64,000 bases of DNA from Gracilimonas sp965227215. GTDB taxonomy: Bacteria > Bacteroidota > Rhodothermia > Balneolales > Balneolaceae. The position numbers and the translations under genes were made by a program. Each line of letters opens with the position of its first letter. Position 1 is the stretch's first letter. Shown here one piece after another: positions 51,962-61,284 of this stretch. The stretch spans positions 1,240,001-1,304,000 of the forward strand of contig OZ245729.1 of assembly GCA_965227215.1 (NCBI GenBank). Reading direction: 5' to 3'. A model generated the notes under the pieces. The model was not told where the DNA came from. It did no database searches and saw only the letters and a program-made list of their open reading frames with translations.

Positions 51962-52132
51962 ATGGCTAAATGTGAATTATACCAAGACGTTAAAGGCGAA
52001 TGGAGATGGAGACGAGTCTCCAAAAGCGGAGATATTGAAGCCTTTTCCAGTCAGGGTTTTGAAAAAGAAGAAGACGCCCGCAAAGATGGCAAAGATTGCA
52101 ACGAATGCACCAGTTACCTGCGGAAATTTTAG
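51962..52132 (+). CDS. DUF1508/YegP-like mini-protein
   Basis: 56 residues beginning MAKCELYQDVKGEWRWRRVS and containing GDIEAFSSQGFEKEEDARKDG. The FELYKDKKGEWRWR-like opening and GxIxAxSSxGF strand are the features of the DUF1508 (YegP) domain. Cytoplasmic; function unknown, in E. coli linked to general stress. A perfect terminator follows, supporting a genuine monocistronic gene too short for many finders. Three cysteines (C4, C46, C49; DCNEC) form a CxxC at the C-terminal end. Confidence 0.85.
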   Translation: MAKCELYQDVKGEWRWRRVSKSGDIEAFSSQGFEKEEDARKDGKDCNECTSYLRKF

Positions 52133-52156
52133 AACAACTTTTTTGTAGAACGCTTT

Positions 52157-52185
52157 AAGCCTCACCCTTTGGTGAGGCTTTTTTT
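52157..52185 (+). terminator. Rho-independent terminator
   Basis: AAGCCTCACC pairs with GGTGAGGCTT (52157-52166 with 52171-52180), 4-nt loop, then TTTTTTT. Confidence 0.95.
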
Positions 52186-52197
52186 ATGCTTTGCGTT

Positions 52198-53091
52198 TTA
52201 CTGCTCATCGAAAGCCAGAATAGCATTCAGGATCATCCGGGCACTGGCTTTATAAAAATCCTGAGGAATGGTTTCGAAGTCATCTGTGTGGCGGTGATAG
52301 TGTTCATGATCTGCCACTCCAAAGTACACAAAGGGAACACCTTGTTGATGGAAGGGACCGTGGTCTGAGGCAAACGTCCAATCGTCCAACTCGCTGTTCG
52401 GATTATCGTGCCCAAATAGCAAATTGATTTCACCGGTTTCAACATCTTCCAGTACCGGCTTTAGCTCCGGATAGTGATAGGTCCCCACAGCATAGATCTC
52501 ATTCGAATCATTCTGAGCAATCATATCCAGGTTGATATTCAGCTTCACTTTTTCAAGGAAAACAGAATCTTCTACAAAAGCTCTTGCTCCTTGTAGTCCC
52601 ATTTCTTCAGCATCGAAAGCTGCAAAAACCAGAGTATGATTGGGTTGGTTTTGGCTAAAGAAATCGATGTAGGCCAGTAGTGCGGCGGTTCCGGAAGCAT
52701 CATCATCGGTGCCGTTATAAATCAAGCTGTCGCGAACACCCAGGTGATCGTAATGAGCGGTAATCACCATTACCGAATCCGTTTTTCCTTTGATTTGCCC
52801 GATTACGTTCACTCCGGTCATCTCCTCCCCGCTTCTGTTGGTAAAGGTGAACTCATGCGTAAAGGAATTCTGAAATGGTTGAGCTCCCTCTTCTTCAAAT
52901 CGTTGCACCAGATACTCCCGGGCCTTGCGGTTGCCTTCGGTACCTGCCCGGCGGCCTTCCATCTCATCCGAAGAAATCACCCTTAGATCTTCAATAAGCT
53001 GTTCTGTGTCTAACGTTACCTGTTGCTGCTGAGTTGTACAGCCTAAACTGACTACAAATAATACAGCTATTAAAAATGGTGATTTCTTCAT
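52198..53091 (-). CDS. M28-family zinc peptidase lipoprotein
   Basis: 297 residues with a lipoprotein signal (lipobox SLGC, Cys18). The co-catalytic dinuclear zinc site of M28 is complete: His in ITAHYDHLG, bridging Asp in GTDDDASGTAALL, Glu pair AEEMGLQGA, Asp in NLDMIAQND and the final His in HRHTDDFETI. It is an aminopeptidase-like enzyme attached to the periplasmic face or exported. The operon neighbour upstream is the acetamidase-like gene (start 54129, 30 bp gap), also exported. Confidence 0.93.
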   Translation of the reverse strand: MKKSPFLIAVLFVVSLGCTTQQQQVTLDTEQLIEDLRVISSDEMEGRRAGTEGNRKAREYLVQRFEEEGAQPFQNSFTHEFTFTNRSGEEMTGVNVIGQIKGKTDSVMVITAHYDHLGVRDSLIYNGTDDDASGTAALLAYIDFFSQNQPNHTLVFAAFDAEEMGLQGARAFVEDSVFLEKVKLNINLDMIAQNDSNEIYAVGTYHYPELKPVLEDVETGEINLLFGHDNPNSELDDWTFASDHGPFHQQGVPFVYFGVADHEHYHRHTDDFETIPQDFYKASARMILNAILAFDEQ

Positions 53092-53121
53092 CTGAATTCT
53101 AAACTTTGGATTGTGTCTGTT

Positions 53122-54129
53122 TTACTTAAAAATATTCTTCGGGATGTGCATGGAAACCAACATATGAGGTACATCAACAACCTCAGCTATTTTCAGGTCT
53201 CCGGCAAGGGAGCAAAGTGCGTATGCATCCTGTCGGTCCATCCCTTTCTCTTCCTCCAGGAAATCGATCATATAACGAGTCGCTTTCTTCGCCGCTTCAT
53301 CAATAGTAGTAGCAAAGGCAGTAACTGCGTAATAGTCATCCGTTTCATATTGAGGCTCACTGATCGTTCTCCCTCCTTTTATCACCTCTACTTCATAAAT
53401 GATGTTCATTGGAGCTTCAATAGCTGTACCACAAACCTCCCCGTGTCCCTGAGCGGCATGAGTATCTCCAATTGAAAACAACGCTCCCTCTACCAACACC
53501 GGGAAGTAAACCACGGAGCCTTCAGTAATATTTGGGTCATCCATATTTCCTCCATTCTCGCGGGGAGGAATGGTGGAAAGCATTTCTTCGGTATCCGGAG
53601 CTACTCCCATCACACCGGGAAACGGCTTCAGCGGAATCTCAATATTCTCTGAGAACCTGGCCGTTTTTTTGTCTTTACCCAGCTCGAAGGTCTTCAGATA
53701 TGGCTCAGTGAATTCATCGGCGAGAAATCCAAAACCGGGTACGATAGCTGTCCACCCCCACTCGCCCATCTCAATTTTATGAAGCGTTACTTTTAGGACA
53801 TCTCCGGGCTCTGCATTTTCAACATACACGGGGCCGGTTAGCGGATGAATAGGATCAAAGCTTAGGTTGGCTAAATCCTCGAGGGTGGAATTGACATTCA
53901 GCTGTTGATCTGATGCCTCTTCAGTTCCCACTTTAATAACAGAACCGGATGGAACCGTCAACACCGGTTCAATGGTGCTGCTCCAACGGCTATGTGTTTG
54001 ATCTGACGTTAACTCAAAATCAACCTCAGGTATTTGAGTGGCTGACTTCTTTTCGGTTTCAACTTCTACGCAACCCGTAGTCGCAAATAATAACAGTGCT
54101 GATAAAATATAAAATGATACCCTAAACAT
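53122..54129 (-). CDS. Acetamidase/formamidase family lipoprotein
   Basis: 335 residues of the FmdA/AmdA family: HPLTGPVYVENAEPGDVLKVTLHKI, GVMGVAPDT, NGGNMDDPNI and GDTHAAQGHGEVCGTAIEAP are recognisable. A lipoprotein signal (lipobox ATTGC) makes it exported, whereas most characterised members are cytoplasmic. AGGAGAAAC lies just upstream of the ATG. It would hydrolyse short-chain amides to ammonia and acid; the precise substrate is open. Cotranscribed with the M28 peptidase. Confidence 0.88.
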   Translation of the reverse strand: MFRVSFYILSALLLFATTGCVEVETEKKSATQIPEVDFELTSDQTHSRWSSTIEPVLTVPSGSVIKVGTEEASDQQLNVNSTLEDLANLSFDPIHPLTGPVYVENAEPGDVLKVTLHKIEMGEWGWTAIVPGFGFLADEFTEPYLKTFELGKDKKTARFSENIEIPLKPFPGVMGVAPDTEEMLSTIPPRENGGNMDDPNITEGSVVYFPVLVEGALFSIGDTHAAQGHGEVCGTAIEAPMNIIYEVEVIKGGRTISEPQYETDDYYAVTAFATTIDEAAKKATRYMIDFLEEEKGMDRQDAYALCSLAGDLKIAEVVDVPHMLVSMHIPKNIFK

Positions 54130-54198
54130 AGTTTCTCCTCATTTTTTGGTGTGTAGAAATGTGAGGAGATCAGCTGAGTTTTACAAGTAAACAGACAT

Positions 54199-54233
54199 AA
54201 AAAAACTCCTGCCTTTTTGAGAAAGCAGGAGTT
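54199..54233 (-). terminator. Rho-independent terminator after gap
   Basis: AACTCCTGC pairs with GCAGGAGTT, 12-nt loop; on the minus strand followed by a run of T. Confidence 0.9.
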
Positions 54234-54281
54234 TGATAAAATACCAAGTTCGGCGAACAATGTTCACCAAAACAAAAATCA

Positions 54282-55280
54282 CTAAACGATCTTGGTAATT
54301 AAGTCAGCAGTACGGGCAGAATAACCTGCTTCGTTATCGTACCACCCAATAATTTTAACCAGTTTTCCATCTACTTTAGTAAGCTGACTGTCGTAAATGT
54401 TTGAATGTGGATTTCCAACAATGTCGGAAGAAACAAGTTCCACATCAGCATACTCAAGGATTCCTTTCATAGGGCCTTCGGCAGCTTTCTTGAAAGCAGC
54501 ATTCACTTCTTCTGCAGTTGTTTCTTTTTCAACTTCACATACTAAATCTGTTAATGAACCGGTCAGGGTTGGAACACGAACGGCTCCGCCATCAAGTTTC
54601 CCGTCAAGCTCCGGAAGTACAAGTCCTACAGCTTTTGCCGCACCAGTGGTGGTAGGTACAATGTTTGCAGCAGCAGCGCGTGCACGGCGAAGGTCTTTAT
54701 GCGGACCATCAACCAGTTGCTGGTCGCCAGTGTAAGAGTGAATGGTGGTCATGAATCCTTTTACCAATCCAAAGTTGTCGTCAATCACCTTAGCCATTGG
54801 TGCCAGGCAGTTGGTGGTACAGCTTGCGTTGGAGTAAATCTCAATATCATCAGCAATCTTCTCATCATTTACGCCCAGCACAATGGTTTGAATATCGCCG
54901 GATGCCGGAGCTGAAATAACTACTTTTTTGGCTCCTGCTTCCAAATGCTTACCGGCACTTTTAGCATCCCGGAAAAAACCGGTTGACTCAACAACAACTT
55001 CTGCGCCGAGGTCTCCCCATTTCAGATTCGCGGGATCTCTCTCGGCACTCACATCAAAGCTCATTCCATCAATGGTCATCTTGTCGCCGTCCACAGATAC
55101 TTCTCCGGGATAGGTACCCTGAGCAGAATCGTATTTGAAAAGATGAGCCAGTGTTTTGGTGTCTGTCAGATCGTTTACACCAACAATTTCAATTGTGTCT
55201 TTGTGATTAGTTAGGATTGAACGGGTCACCATTCTGCCAATACGGCCAAACCCGTTAATTCCCACTTTAATTTTTGCCAT
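54282..55280 (-). CDS. gap: Glyceraldehyde-3-phosphate dehydrogenase, type I
   Basis: 332 residues. The NAD fold begins KIKVGINGFGRIGRMV; the catalytic Cys is in SNASCTTNCLAP (about 150) and HSYTGDQ with the conserved His follows. Phosphate-binding TGAAKAVGLVLPELDGKL is present and the C-terminus WYDNEAGYS is normal. Phosphorylating glycolytic enzyme; it could act in both directions. Strong terminator downstream; monocistronic. Confidence 0.97.
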   Translation of the reverse strand: MAKIKVGINGFGRIGRMVTRSILTNHKDTIEIVGVNDLTDTKTLAHLFKYDSAQGTYPGEVSVDGDKMTIDGMSFDVSAERDPANLKWGDLGAEVVVESTGFFRDAKSAGKHLEAGAKKVVISAPASGDIQTIVLGVNDEKIADDIEIYSNASCTTNCLAPMAKVIDDNFGLVKGFMTTIHSYTGDQQLVDGPHKDLRRARAAAANIVPTTTGAAKAVGLVLPELDGKLDGGAVRVPTLTGSLTDLVCEVEKETTAEEVNAAFKKAAEGPMKGILEYADVELVSSDIVGNPHSNIYDSQLTKVDGKLVKIIGWYDNEAGYSARTADLITKIV

Positions 55281-55442
55281 TTCGAATCCTGTTTATAATT
55301 GAATTGAGTTTCTATTCTTCTAACTTCACTAAGTAAGAATGTAAAACAGACTTGTAAAGTTCTTGTGAATCGTTGAAAGCTACCATTATCGCGCCCTATT
55401 TTCAATGTTTTCGGCATCCTGAAGGGTTTAACATCATCCCCT

Positions 55443-55474
55443 TTGAAATGGGAGCGCTTTTCTGCGTATCTTTA
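55443..55474 (+). promoter_or_regulatory. Bacteroidota-type promoter candidate for pruA
   Basis: TTG (55443-55445) and TATCTTTA (55467-55474) are 21 bp apart, close to the TTG/TAnnTTTG consensus. About 44 bp upstream of the start codon. Confidence 0.4.
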
Positions 55475-55517
55475 GTGTAGCAAAGCATAAAATTCATCAA
55501 TAAAATAACTTAAAACC

Positions 55518-57134
55518 ATGCCCGACCAGACCTTAAAAAAGTTCAAAAATGAGACGTATTTAGATTTTTCTGATCCCACAAACGATAAAGCTCAAAAGAA
55601 AGCACTTGAAGAAGTCCGGTCCAATTTTGGCCAGGAGTATGATCTTTATATAAACGGCGAATTTGTGAAAGGTGATGCCGGTACTTTTGAAAGTAAAAAC
55701 CCATCCAACCTTTCTGAGACTATCGGAACATTCCAAATGGCCAGTAAAGAACAAGCCTTCGATGCTTTAGACAAAGCATGGGATGCATTTGAAACCTGGC
55801 AATATGTTTCTGCCGAGAAAAGAGCAGAATACCTGTTTAAAGCTGCCGATGTTATCCGTCGCCGAAGGCTGGAGATTAATGCCTGGATGGTCAGTGAAGC
55901 CGGGAAGAACTATCTGGAAGCGGATGCTGACACCTGCGAAGCCATCGACTTTATCGATTATTACGCACATGAAGCCCTTCGCATCGACGATGGAATGGAC
56001 GTGCTGTCAGAAACCTGGGGAGATTACAACCGAACTATTTACATGCCTATCGGAGCCGGCGTTTCCATTTCCCCATGGAATTTCCCTTTTGCTATTTTTG
56101 TAGGAATGGCCGTTGCCCCAATTGCAGTTGGTAACACCGTTGTAGCAAAACCCGCTCCCGACACTCCTCGTATGGGTTCCATTCTCGCCGAGATTTTTGA
56201 AGAAGTAGGCCTTCCAAAAGGTGTATTCAATTTTGTAACCGGTGGCGATATTGAAGTGGGTGAAAACCTTGCCAAGCATCCTAAAACCCGATTTATTTCC
56301 TTCACCGGATCTAAGAATGTTGGACTTCACCTGAACAAAATTGCAGCAGAAGTTGCTGATGGACAAAAGTTCCTGAAGCGAATGGTTTGCGAACTGGGTG
56401 GCAAAAACGCTACCGTTGTAGATGCTGATGCCGACCTCGAAAAAGCTTCAACTGAAATTGTAAAAGGTGCCTTTGGGTTCCAGGGACAAAAATGTTCAGC
56501 CAGCTCCCGCGTAATTGCCCATCAGGATATTTATGATGAGCTATTGGAAAAAGTGGCTGAGAAAACCAAAGCACTAACAGTAGGCGATGCCAAAGAAAAC
56601 CATATCTCCGGTCCTGTTATCAATCAAAAAGCCGTGGATAAAATCATGAGCTATATTGAGATTGGCAAAGAAGAAGGCCGATTGGTTGCCGGCGGTAAGC
56701 GAGCCGAAACGGAAAACGAAGGATACTACATTGAACCTACCGTTTTTGCTGACATCGATGAAAACGACCGTATTGCTCAGGAAGAAATTTTCGGTCCTGT
56801 AACCGCATTCATCAAAGCCAAAGACACCGATGATGCCCTGCGCATTGCCAATGGTGTTGACTACGGACTAACCGGAGCTTACTTCTCGCAAGATCCTAAG
56901 AAAATTGACCGTGCACTGCGAGAATACCGGGTTGGTAACTTGTACATCAACCGTAAATGCACCGGAGCACTTGTTGGAGCTCAGCCATTTGGAGGTTTCA
57001 AACTCAGTGGTACCGATGCTAAAGCAGGTGGTCGTGATTACCTCAAGTATTTCCTTGAGCCGAAATCAACCACGTTGCGACCGGCAGATGGCGTTGACTA
57101 CGAACTCGAAGACTTTGAGTTCGCCAACAAGTAA
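55518..57134 (+). CDS. pruA: L-glutamate gamma-semialdehyde dehydrogenase
   Basis: 538 residues, the length of the stand-alone P5C dehydrogenases (PruA/RocA-type group 1). The catalytic Cys is in GFQGQKCSASSRV, the general-base Glu in MVCELGGKNATVVD, and the NAD site is near ISPWNFPFAIFVGM and VTGGDIEVG. It oxidises glutamate semialdehyde to glutamate, the second step of proline and arginine catabolism. No proline dehydrogenase gene is adjacent, so it may act alone. A strong terminator follows. Confidence 0.93.
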   Translation: MPDQTLKKFKNETYLDFSDPTNDKAQKKALEEVRSNFGQEYDLYINGEFVKGDAGTFESKNPSNLSETIGTFQMASKEQAFDALDKAWDAFETWQYVSAEKRAEYLFKAADVIRRRRLEINAWMVSEAGKNYLEADADTCEAIDFIDYYAHEALRIDDGMDVLSETWGDYNRTIYMPIGAGVSISPWNFPFAIFVGMAVAPIAVGNTVVAKPAPDTPRMGSILAEIFEEVGLPKGVFNFVTGGDIEVGENLAKHPKTRFISFTGSKNVGLHLNKIAAEVADGQKFLKRMVCELGGKNATVVDADADLEKASTEIVKGAFGFQGQKCSASSRVIAHQDIYDELLEKVAEKTKALTVGDAKENHISGPVINQKAVDKIMSYIEIGKEEGRLVAGGKRAETENEGYYIEPTVFADIDENDRIAQEEIFGPVTAFIKAKDTDDALRIANGVDYGLTGAYFSQDPKKIDRALREYRVGNLYINRKCTGALVGAQPFGGFKLSGTDAKAGGRDYLKYFLEPKSTTLRPADGVDYELEDFEFANK

Positions 57135-57158
57135 TTGGCTCATCAGCCCTATAAAATT

Positions 57159-57192
57159 AAAGCCCCGCTCATTAATTTGAGTGGGGCTTTTT
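57159..57192 (+). terminator. Rho-independent terminator
   Basis: AAAGCCCCGCTC and GAGTGGGGCTTT form a 12-bp stem with one GU pair and an 8-nt loop, followed by TTTTT. Confidence 0.92.
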
Positions 57193-57213
57193 AGTTTTAA
57201 AACTGTATGCGCT

Positions 57214-58194
57214 TTACTTCTTCAGCTCCGGTTTTATGGTAATCTGGGGCTTCTCAAGATGCTGAATTACCTGCTCAGTAGTGGAACCAAGGAGCATTCG
57301 TGATAGCCCGGTGCGTCCGTGCGTGCTCATCACAACCAGGTCGGCATTTTCATTTGAGTAGTCAATAATTTCATGATGAGCTGCAATCGATTTCAGAATA
57401 ACCGTCTTAAACTCAATGCGGCTTTCTTCACCATTTTCGTGATGTACCAGAGTGTCTTTGAAATCCTCGTCGCCATCTTCCACTGAAAAATTATACTCCT
57501 TGTGGTCATCAAAAAAGCTATTTAAACGCCCTTTTAACCCACCATAAACCGCTTCTTCATCTACTCCTATGGTAGTAGGTTCAACGCCATGCACATCGTG
57601 GGCATACATTTCGATTACGTTCAGTAACTCCAGTTTAGCACCAAATTTCTGTGCAATATCAAATGCCAACGGGATGGCTGCCAGGGAATGGCTGGAAAAG
57701 TCACATGGAACAACGATGGTATTTATGTGATCCGACACCATCTTTTCGGATAGAGTTAACACCGGCGTTTTGGAGCGACGGACTACTTTATCGGTAGCAC
57801 TTCCGTGGAAGAAATCAGCAAAATGATCCCCTTTTGCACTCATGATGACCAAATCGTAGTTTCCTTTCTCAATCTGACGAAGGATTGAATCGGATGGCTT
57901 TCGGTCGATATTTACAATGTATTCACCACGCTTTTCTTTCTTTTTGATGTGCTCGTTAGCGAAGGCGCTCAATTCTTTACGCTGGTTTTCAATAAGCTTG
58001 GGATAAACATCTTTATCCATACTCAAAGGAACCCCGATTTTATCAAAACTGTCGCCCAGGTATTTAGAAAGAGGTATTACGTGCATCAAATCAACCGTGC
58101 AATCGAATCGTTCTATAAATAGATCAGCCGATTTTAATGCTGCGTTGGATTTCTCGGAAAGATCGGTGGGGATTAATACGCGCTCAACATTCAT
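57214..58194 (-). CDS. Tandem-domain universal stress protein (UspA family)
   Basis: 326 residues from the ATG at 58194, chosen because AGGAG lies 5 nt upstream of it; the GTG two codons earlier is not needed. Two Usp domains (1-150, 155-326); the second ends in STHGRTGLSRMLLGSTT, like the paralogue at 2569-3531, to which it is similar in length and sequence (MNVERVLIPTDLSEKSNAA versus ASHILVPTDFSEASLEA). Cytoplasmic stress protein, role unknown. The paralogue pair indicates a duplication. Confidence 0.88.
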   Translation of the reverse strand: MNVERVLIPTDLSEKSNAALKSADLFIERFDCTVDLMHVIPLSKYLGDSFDKIGVPLSMDKDVYPKLIENQRKELSAFANEHIKKKEKRGEYIVNIDRKPSDSILRQIEKGNYDLVIMSAKGDHFADFFHGSATDKVVRRSKTPVLTLSEKMVSDHINTIVVPCDFSSHSLAAIPLAFDIAQKFGAKLELLNVIEMYAHDVHGVEPTTIGVDEEAVYGGLKGRLNSFFDDHKEYNFSVEDGDEDFKDTLVHHENGEESRIEFKTVILKSIAAHHEIIDYSNENADLVVMSTHGRTGLSRMLLGSTTEQVIQHLEKPQITIKPELKK

Positions 58195-58391
58195 AGCCAC
58201 TCCTGTTTTATTGATTAACTAACTCTATTAATAAAATAAGTTAGCCGCTACAAATGTTCCATCGTTCTAAATTAAATTTAGATGATGGGAGTTTGCAGAA
58301 TAATGGTGGCATCATGAGAAGGCTTCTTACTGATGTCACTCTGTATCAAAATCCCCTACAAATACCGGACTTCTCGCAATGAGCGATAACA

Positions 58392-59543
58392 CTACTTATC
58401 ACGGAGACGGTCCAACCCGCCAACTAAAATCACACCCACCAATATCCCGATAACACCGCCCCATACATTGGGATCGTCTCCAGGTCTGGAACCAATCCAA
58501 CCCGGTACATAAGGTTCCGTTTTGATAAGCTTATTCTTCACCGTCTCTATTTCCACCTGCTTCATCTCATCAAAAGTAGATTCGCTGTTGCGAATTTCAC
58601 CTATGCGTTCGTATTCGGGCAGGTTTTTATCGGGTGGATTTTCCATGAGCTGCTGCACTTTAGGGTGATTCATGTATTCCACCTGAGTCACTTCAGCTCG
58701 CTGCACAAACTCACGGTGCTGATAAGGCCAAATCACATATAGCGATCCAATTAAAAAGCCGATTAGCACAGCTATGGTTTGGGAATGATACTTTGATAGC
58801 AGCCACGAAAGAAATCTGGAGAAAGCAGCCAAACCAACAATAGCTCCCAACACAAAAGGGAGTAAGCCAATCAGCCCGTCCACTGTTTCCACCCCACCCA
58901 GCTTCCCTATTTCGGAAAGCAGATAATCATACTTCCGCATTATGAGCAGCAGGTATGAACCGGAGATACCCGGCAAAATCATAGCGCAAATCGCAATACA
59001 ACCACTTAGAAACACAAAGGCCGGATGTTCAGGCGTATCGGCCGGAACCAGCGATACAATCCAGATTCCAAAAGCCATTCCCAGAACAAGCATCAGCAGT
59101 TCTGTTTTGGTAAATCGCTCAAGAGCTTTGATTAAAATGTAGATGGAACCTACAATCAACCCAAAAAAGAGTCCATATACGATCTCGGGATGGGTAAACA
59201 TATATACCTGTAGCGGTACCACTTTGGTGAAAAAGGCCAGAGCGGAAAAGATCCCCAAAAACAAAAATGCCAGGAAAAAAATGTGGATTTCCCTAAACGC
59301 CGCCTTCCATTTGAGTGTGAAAAACAGCTTGATAAAATTACCATTTACGCTTTTAATAGCATTCAGCAAGCGCTCGTAAATACCCACAATTAAGGCCATC
59401 GTGCCACCGCTTACGCCAGGCACAATATCCGCCGATCCCATCAGAAAGCCTTTTAGGGCTAAAAAGGGTGCTTCTTTAAAAGTGGTTGTATCTTTGGGGG
59501 AATTAGAAGTTTGCTCCTTACCGGTCACTTTGAGCCACCCCAT
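58392..59543 (-). CDS. DUF368 polytopic membrane protein (PopT-like)
   Basis: 383 residues with about eight membrane helices. The two DUF368 repeats are visible: GFLMGSADIVPGVSGGTMALIVG (about 34-56) and MILPGISGSYLLLIMRKYDY (about 198-217), the inverted-repeat (V/L)PG(V/I)SG motifs. This family (PopT) has been shown to recycle undecaprenyl phosphate across the membrane. A soluble acidic loop (about 300-350) follows the last helices and precedes the final one. It overlaps the upstream pcm gene by 19 bp, suggesting coupling, although the two have no known functional link. Confidence 0.88.
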   Translation of the reverse strand: MGWLKVTGKEQTSNSPKDTTTFKEAPFLALKGFLMGSADIVPGVSGGTMALIVGIYERLLNAIKSVNGNFIKLFFTLKWKAAFREIHIFFLAFLFLGIFSALAFFTKVVPLQVYMFTHPEIVYGLFFGLIVGSIYILIKALERFTKTELLMLVLGMAFGIWIVSLVPADTPEHPAFVFLSGCIAICAMILPGISGSYLLLIMRKYDYLLSEIGKLGGVETVDGLIGLLPFVLGAIVGLAAFSRFLSWLLSKYHSQTIAVLIGFLIGSLYVIWPYQHREFVQRAEVTQVEYMNHPKVQQLMENPPDKNLPEYERIGEIRNSESTFDEMKQVEIETVKNKLIKTEPYVPGWIGSRPGDDPNVWGGVIGILVGVILVGGLDRLRDK

Positions 59544-60181
59544 CCTTTTTCGCCGATAAGCGGTACAAATTTAAAATCAGCCAGTTCTTCACGCTCATAT
59601 TCATTTTCAGAAACCCGTGTTATTCGTAACATCATCTGCTTGGTGTCGTCTCCGACGGGAATCACCAACCGGCCACCAATAGCCAATTGCTGAACCAGAT
59701 CGTCCGGCACAACCGGGGCACCTGCGGTAACAACAATACCATCATAGGGTGCATAGGTAGACCAACCTAGCGTTCCGTCTCCCACCTTCAGCATGGCTCG
59801 ATAGCCTAATTCATGAAGAGCTTCTTTAGCGCGGTGGTACAGTTCTTTGTGCCTCTCCACACTGTAAACATCGGCCCCAAGTTCACACAATACCATGCAC
59901 TGATAGCCGGAACCTGTTCCAATTTCTAAAATCTTTTCGCCCTTATCAATATTGAGCAACTCAGTTTGGGCAGCTACCGTGAATGGCTGAGAGATGGTTT
60001 GGCCCATCCCAATAGGTAGGGCAGTGTCGTTATATGCTTTGGTATGCAGGGCCGTGTCAATCAATTTATGGCGGGGTATCTTCCCAATAGCCATTAGCAC
60101 ACGCTCATCTTCGATACCTTTCTCACGTAGCGTTTCTATCAACTGCTTTCTTGGCCGGACAAATCTGCGATCTTCCTGCAA
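59525..60181 (-). CDS. pcm: Protein-L-isoaspartate O-methyltransferase
   Basis: 218 residues. The SAM motif ILEIGTGSGYQCMVLCEL is present, preceded by the family signature GMGQTISQPFTVAAQTELL and followed by VVTAGAPVVPDDLV. It repairs isoaspartyl damage in proteins. The start is TTG at 60181 (no in-frame ATG gives a complete N-terminus) with GGGAAG upstream. DUF368 gene overlaps its end by 19 bp. Confidence 0.93.
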   Translation of the reverse strand: MQEDRRFVRPRKQLIETLREKGIEDERVLMAIGKIPRHKLIDTALHTKAYNDTALPIGMGQTISQPFTVAAQTELLNIDKGEKILEIGTGSGYQCMVLCELGADVYSVERHKELYHRAKEALHELGYRAMLKVGDGTLGWSTYAPYDGIVVTAGAPVVPDDLVQQLAIGGRLVIPVGDDTKQMMLRITRVSENEYEREELADFKFVPLIGEKGWGGSK

Positions 60182-60323
60182 ACTAACTTCCCTTTTTGTT
60201 CCCTGTTTTGTCTTTAATCAAGTATAGGCATTTGGTGTAAAAAATGAGGTAATAAATTAGCTTTTAGTTTCACTTTCCCGTCTGTGCTGTTATTTTCTGC
60301 TGAACCTTCTTTAACCTGACTTA

Positions 60324-61157
60324 ATGATCATCGCACTTTTGCAAAATCTGACATGGGGTATCGACCCTGAAATCTTTTCCATTGGCCCCATTGCACCTCG
60401 CTGGTACGGCCTGATGTTTGCCGGAGCGTTTGTATCCGGTTATTTCTTTGGCGTGAAATTATGGAAAGACGGTGGCCGTAAGGTCGAGGAAATGGAAAGT
60501 ATACTAACCTGGGTTTTAGTGGGAACCGTAATTGGAGCTCGTCTCGGTCACGTTATTTTCTATGATCCTTCTTATTACCTTCGGAATTTAGATCAGGTAC
60601 TGGCTATCTGGAACGGTGGTTTGGCTAGCCATGGTGCTGCCATCGGAATTATCGTAGCGATGTATTATCAGGCTAAGAAAGCACCAAAAATGAGTTTTTG
60701 GTGGCTGGCTGACCGGGTCGTAATTCCCACTGCTGTGGGCGGAGCTTTCATCAGAACCGGTAATTTCTTTAACTCTGAAATTTATGGCCATGCCACCGAT
60801 GTCTCTTGGGGAATTATTTTCACCAATCTGCCCGGACCGGCAGGCACCATTCCGCGGCACCCAACTATGTTATATGAAGCACTTCTTTGCCTGCTTGTGT
60901 TTGCCGTTCTTTGGTACATCTACAAAAAGTATAAGGCGCACCCACCGGAAGGTTCGTTGTTTGGCATGTTCTTAATTATGCTGTTCTCAGGACGGTTCTT
61001 TCTGGAGTACACAAAAATTCCACAAGCCAATTTCGCCAGCGACTGGATCTTTAACATGGGTCAGCTGCTCAGCATCCCTCTCGTATTGATCGGCTTATAT
61101 ATTGTAACCAAAAGAGTAGACTGGAGTAGTTACTCGAAATCTCCGGCTAATTCTTAG
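60324..61157 (+). CDS. lgt: Prolipoprotein diacylglyceryl transferase
   Basis: 277 residues, seven membrane helices. Catalytic/phosphatidylglycerol-binding residues appear in the HGAAIGIIVAM and FIRTGNFFNSEIYG segments (the Lgt signature, with R-x-GNF), and HPTMLYEALLCL near the end. It attaches diacylglycerol to the lipobox Cys, the first step in maturing the many lipoproteins encoded in this window. Full length. Monocistronic. Confidence 0.95.
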   Translation: MIIALLQNLTWGIDPEIFSIGPIAPRWYGLMFAGAFVSGYFFGVKLWKDGGRKVEEMESILTWVLVGTVIGARLGHVIFYDPSYYLRNLDQVLAIWNGGLASHGAAIGIIVAMYYQAKKAPKMSFWWLADRVVIPTAVGGAFIRTGNFFNSEIYGHATDVSWGIIFTNLPGPAGTIPRHPTMLYEALLCLLVFAVLWYIYKKYKAHPPEGSLFGMFLIMLFSGRFFLEYTKIPQANFASDWIFNMGQLLSIPLVLIGLYIVTKRVDWSSYSKSPANS

Positions 61158-61172
61158 CAGGATTTAAATAAA

Positions 61173-61205
61173 ACCCGGATTCTGAATGGAATAGATAATC
61201 CGGGT
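61173..61205. terminator. Bidirectional terminator-like hairpin
   Basis: ACCCGGATT (61173-61181) pairs with AATCCGGGT (61197-61205), 15-nt loop. On the minus strand it is followed by TTTTATTT, suiting the ankyrin gene; on the plus strand no T-run follows. Confidence 0.55.
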
Positions 61206-61284
61206 CAATTATTACTGAGAAAGCTTCAGCTTACTATGAATGGACGGATGTTACAAAGTCCATTCTTTTGATGATTAAGCATCC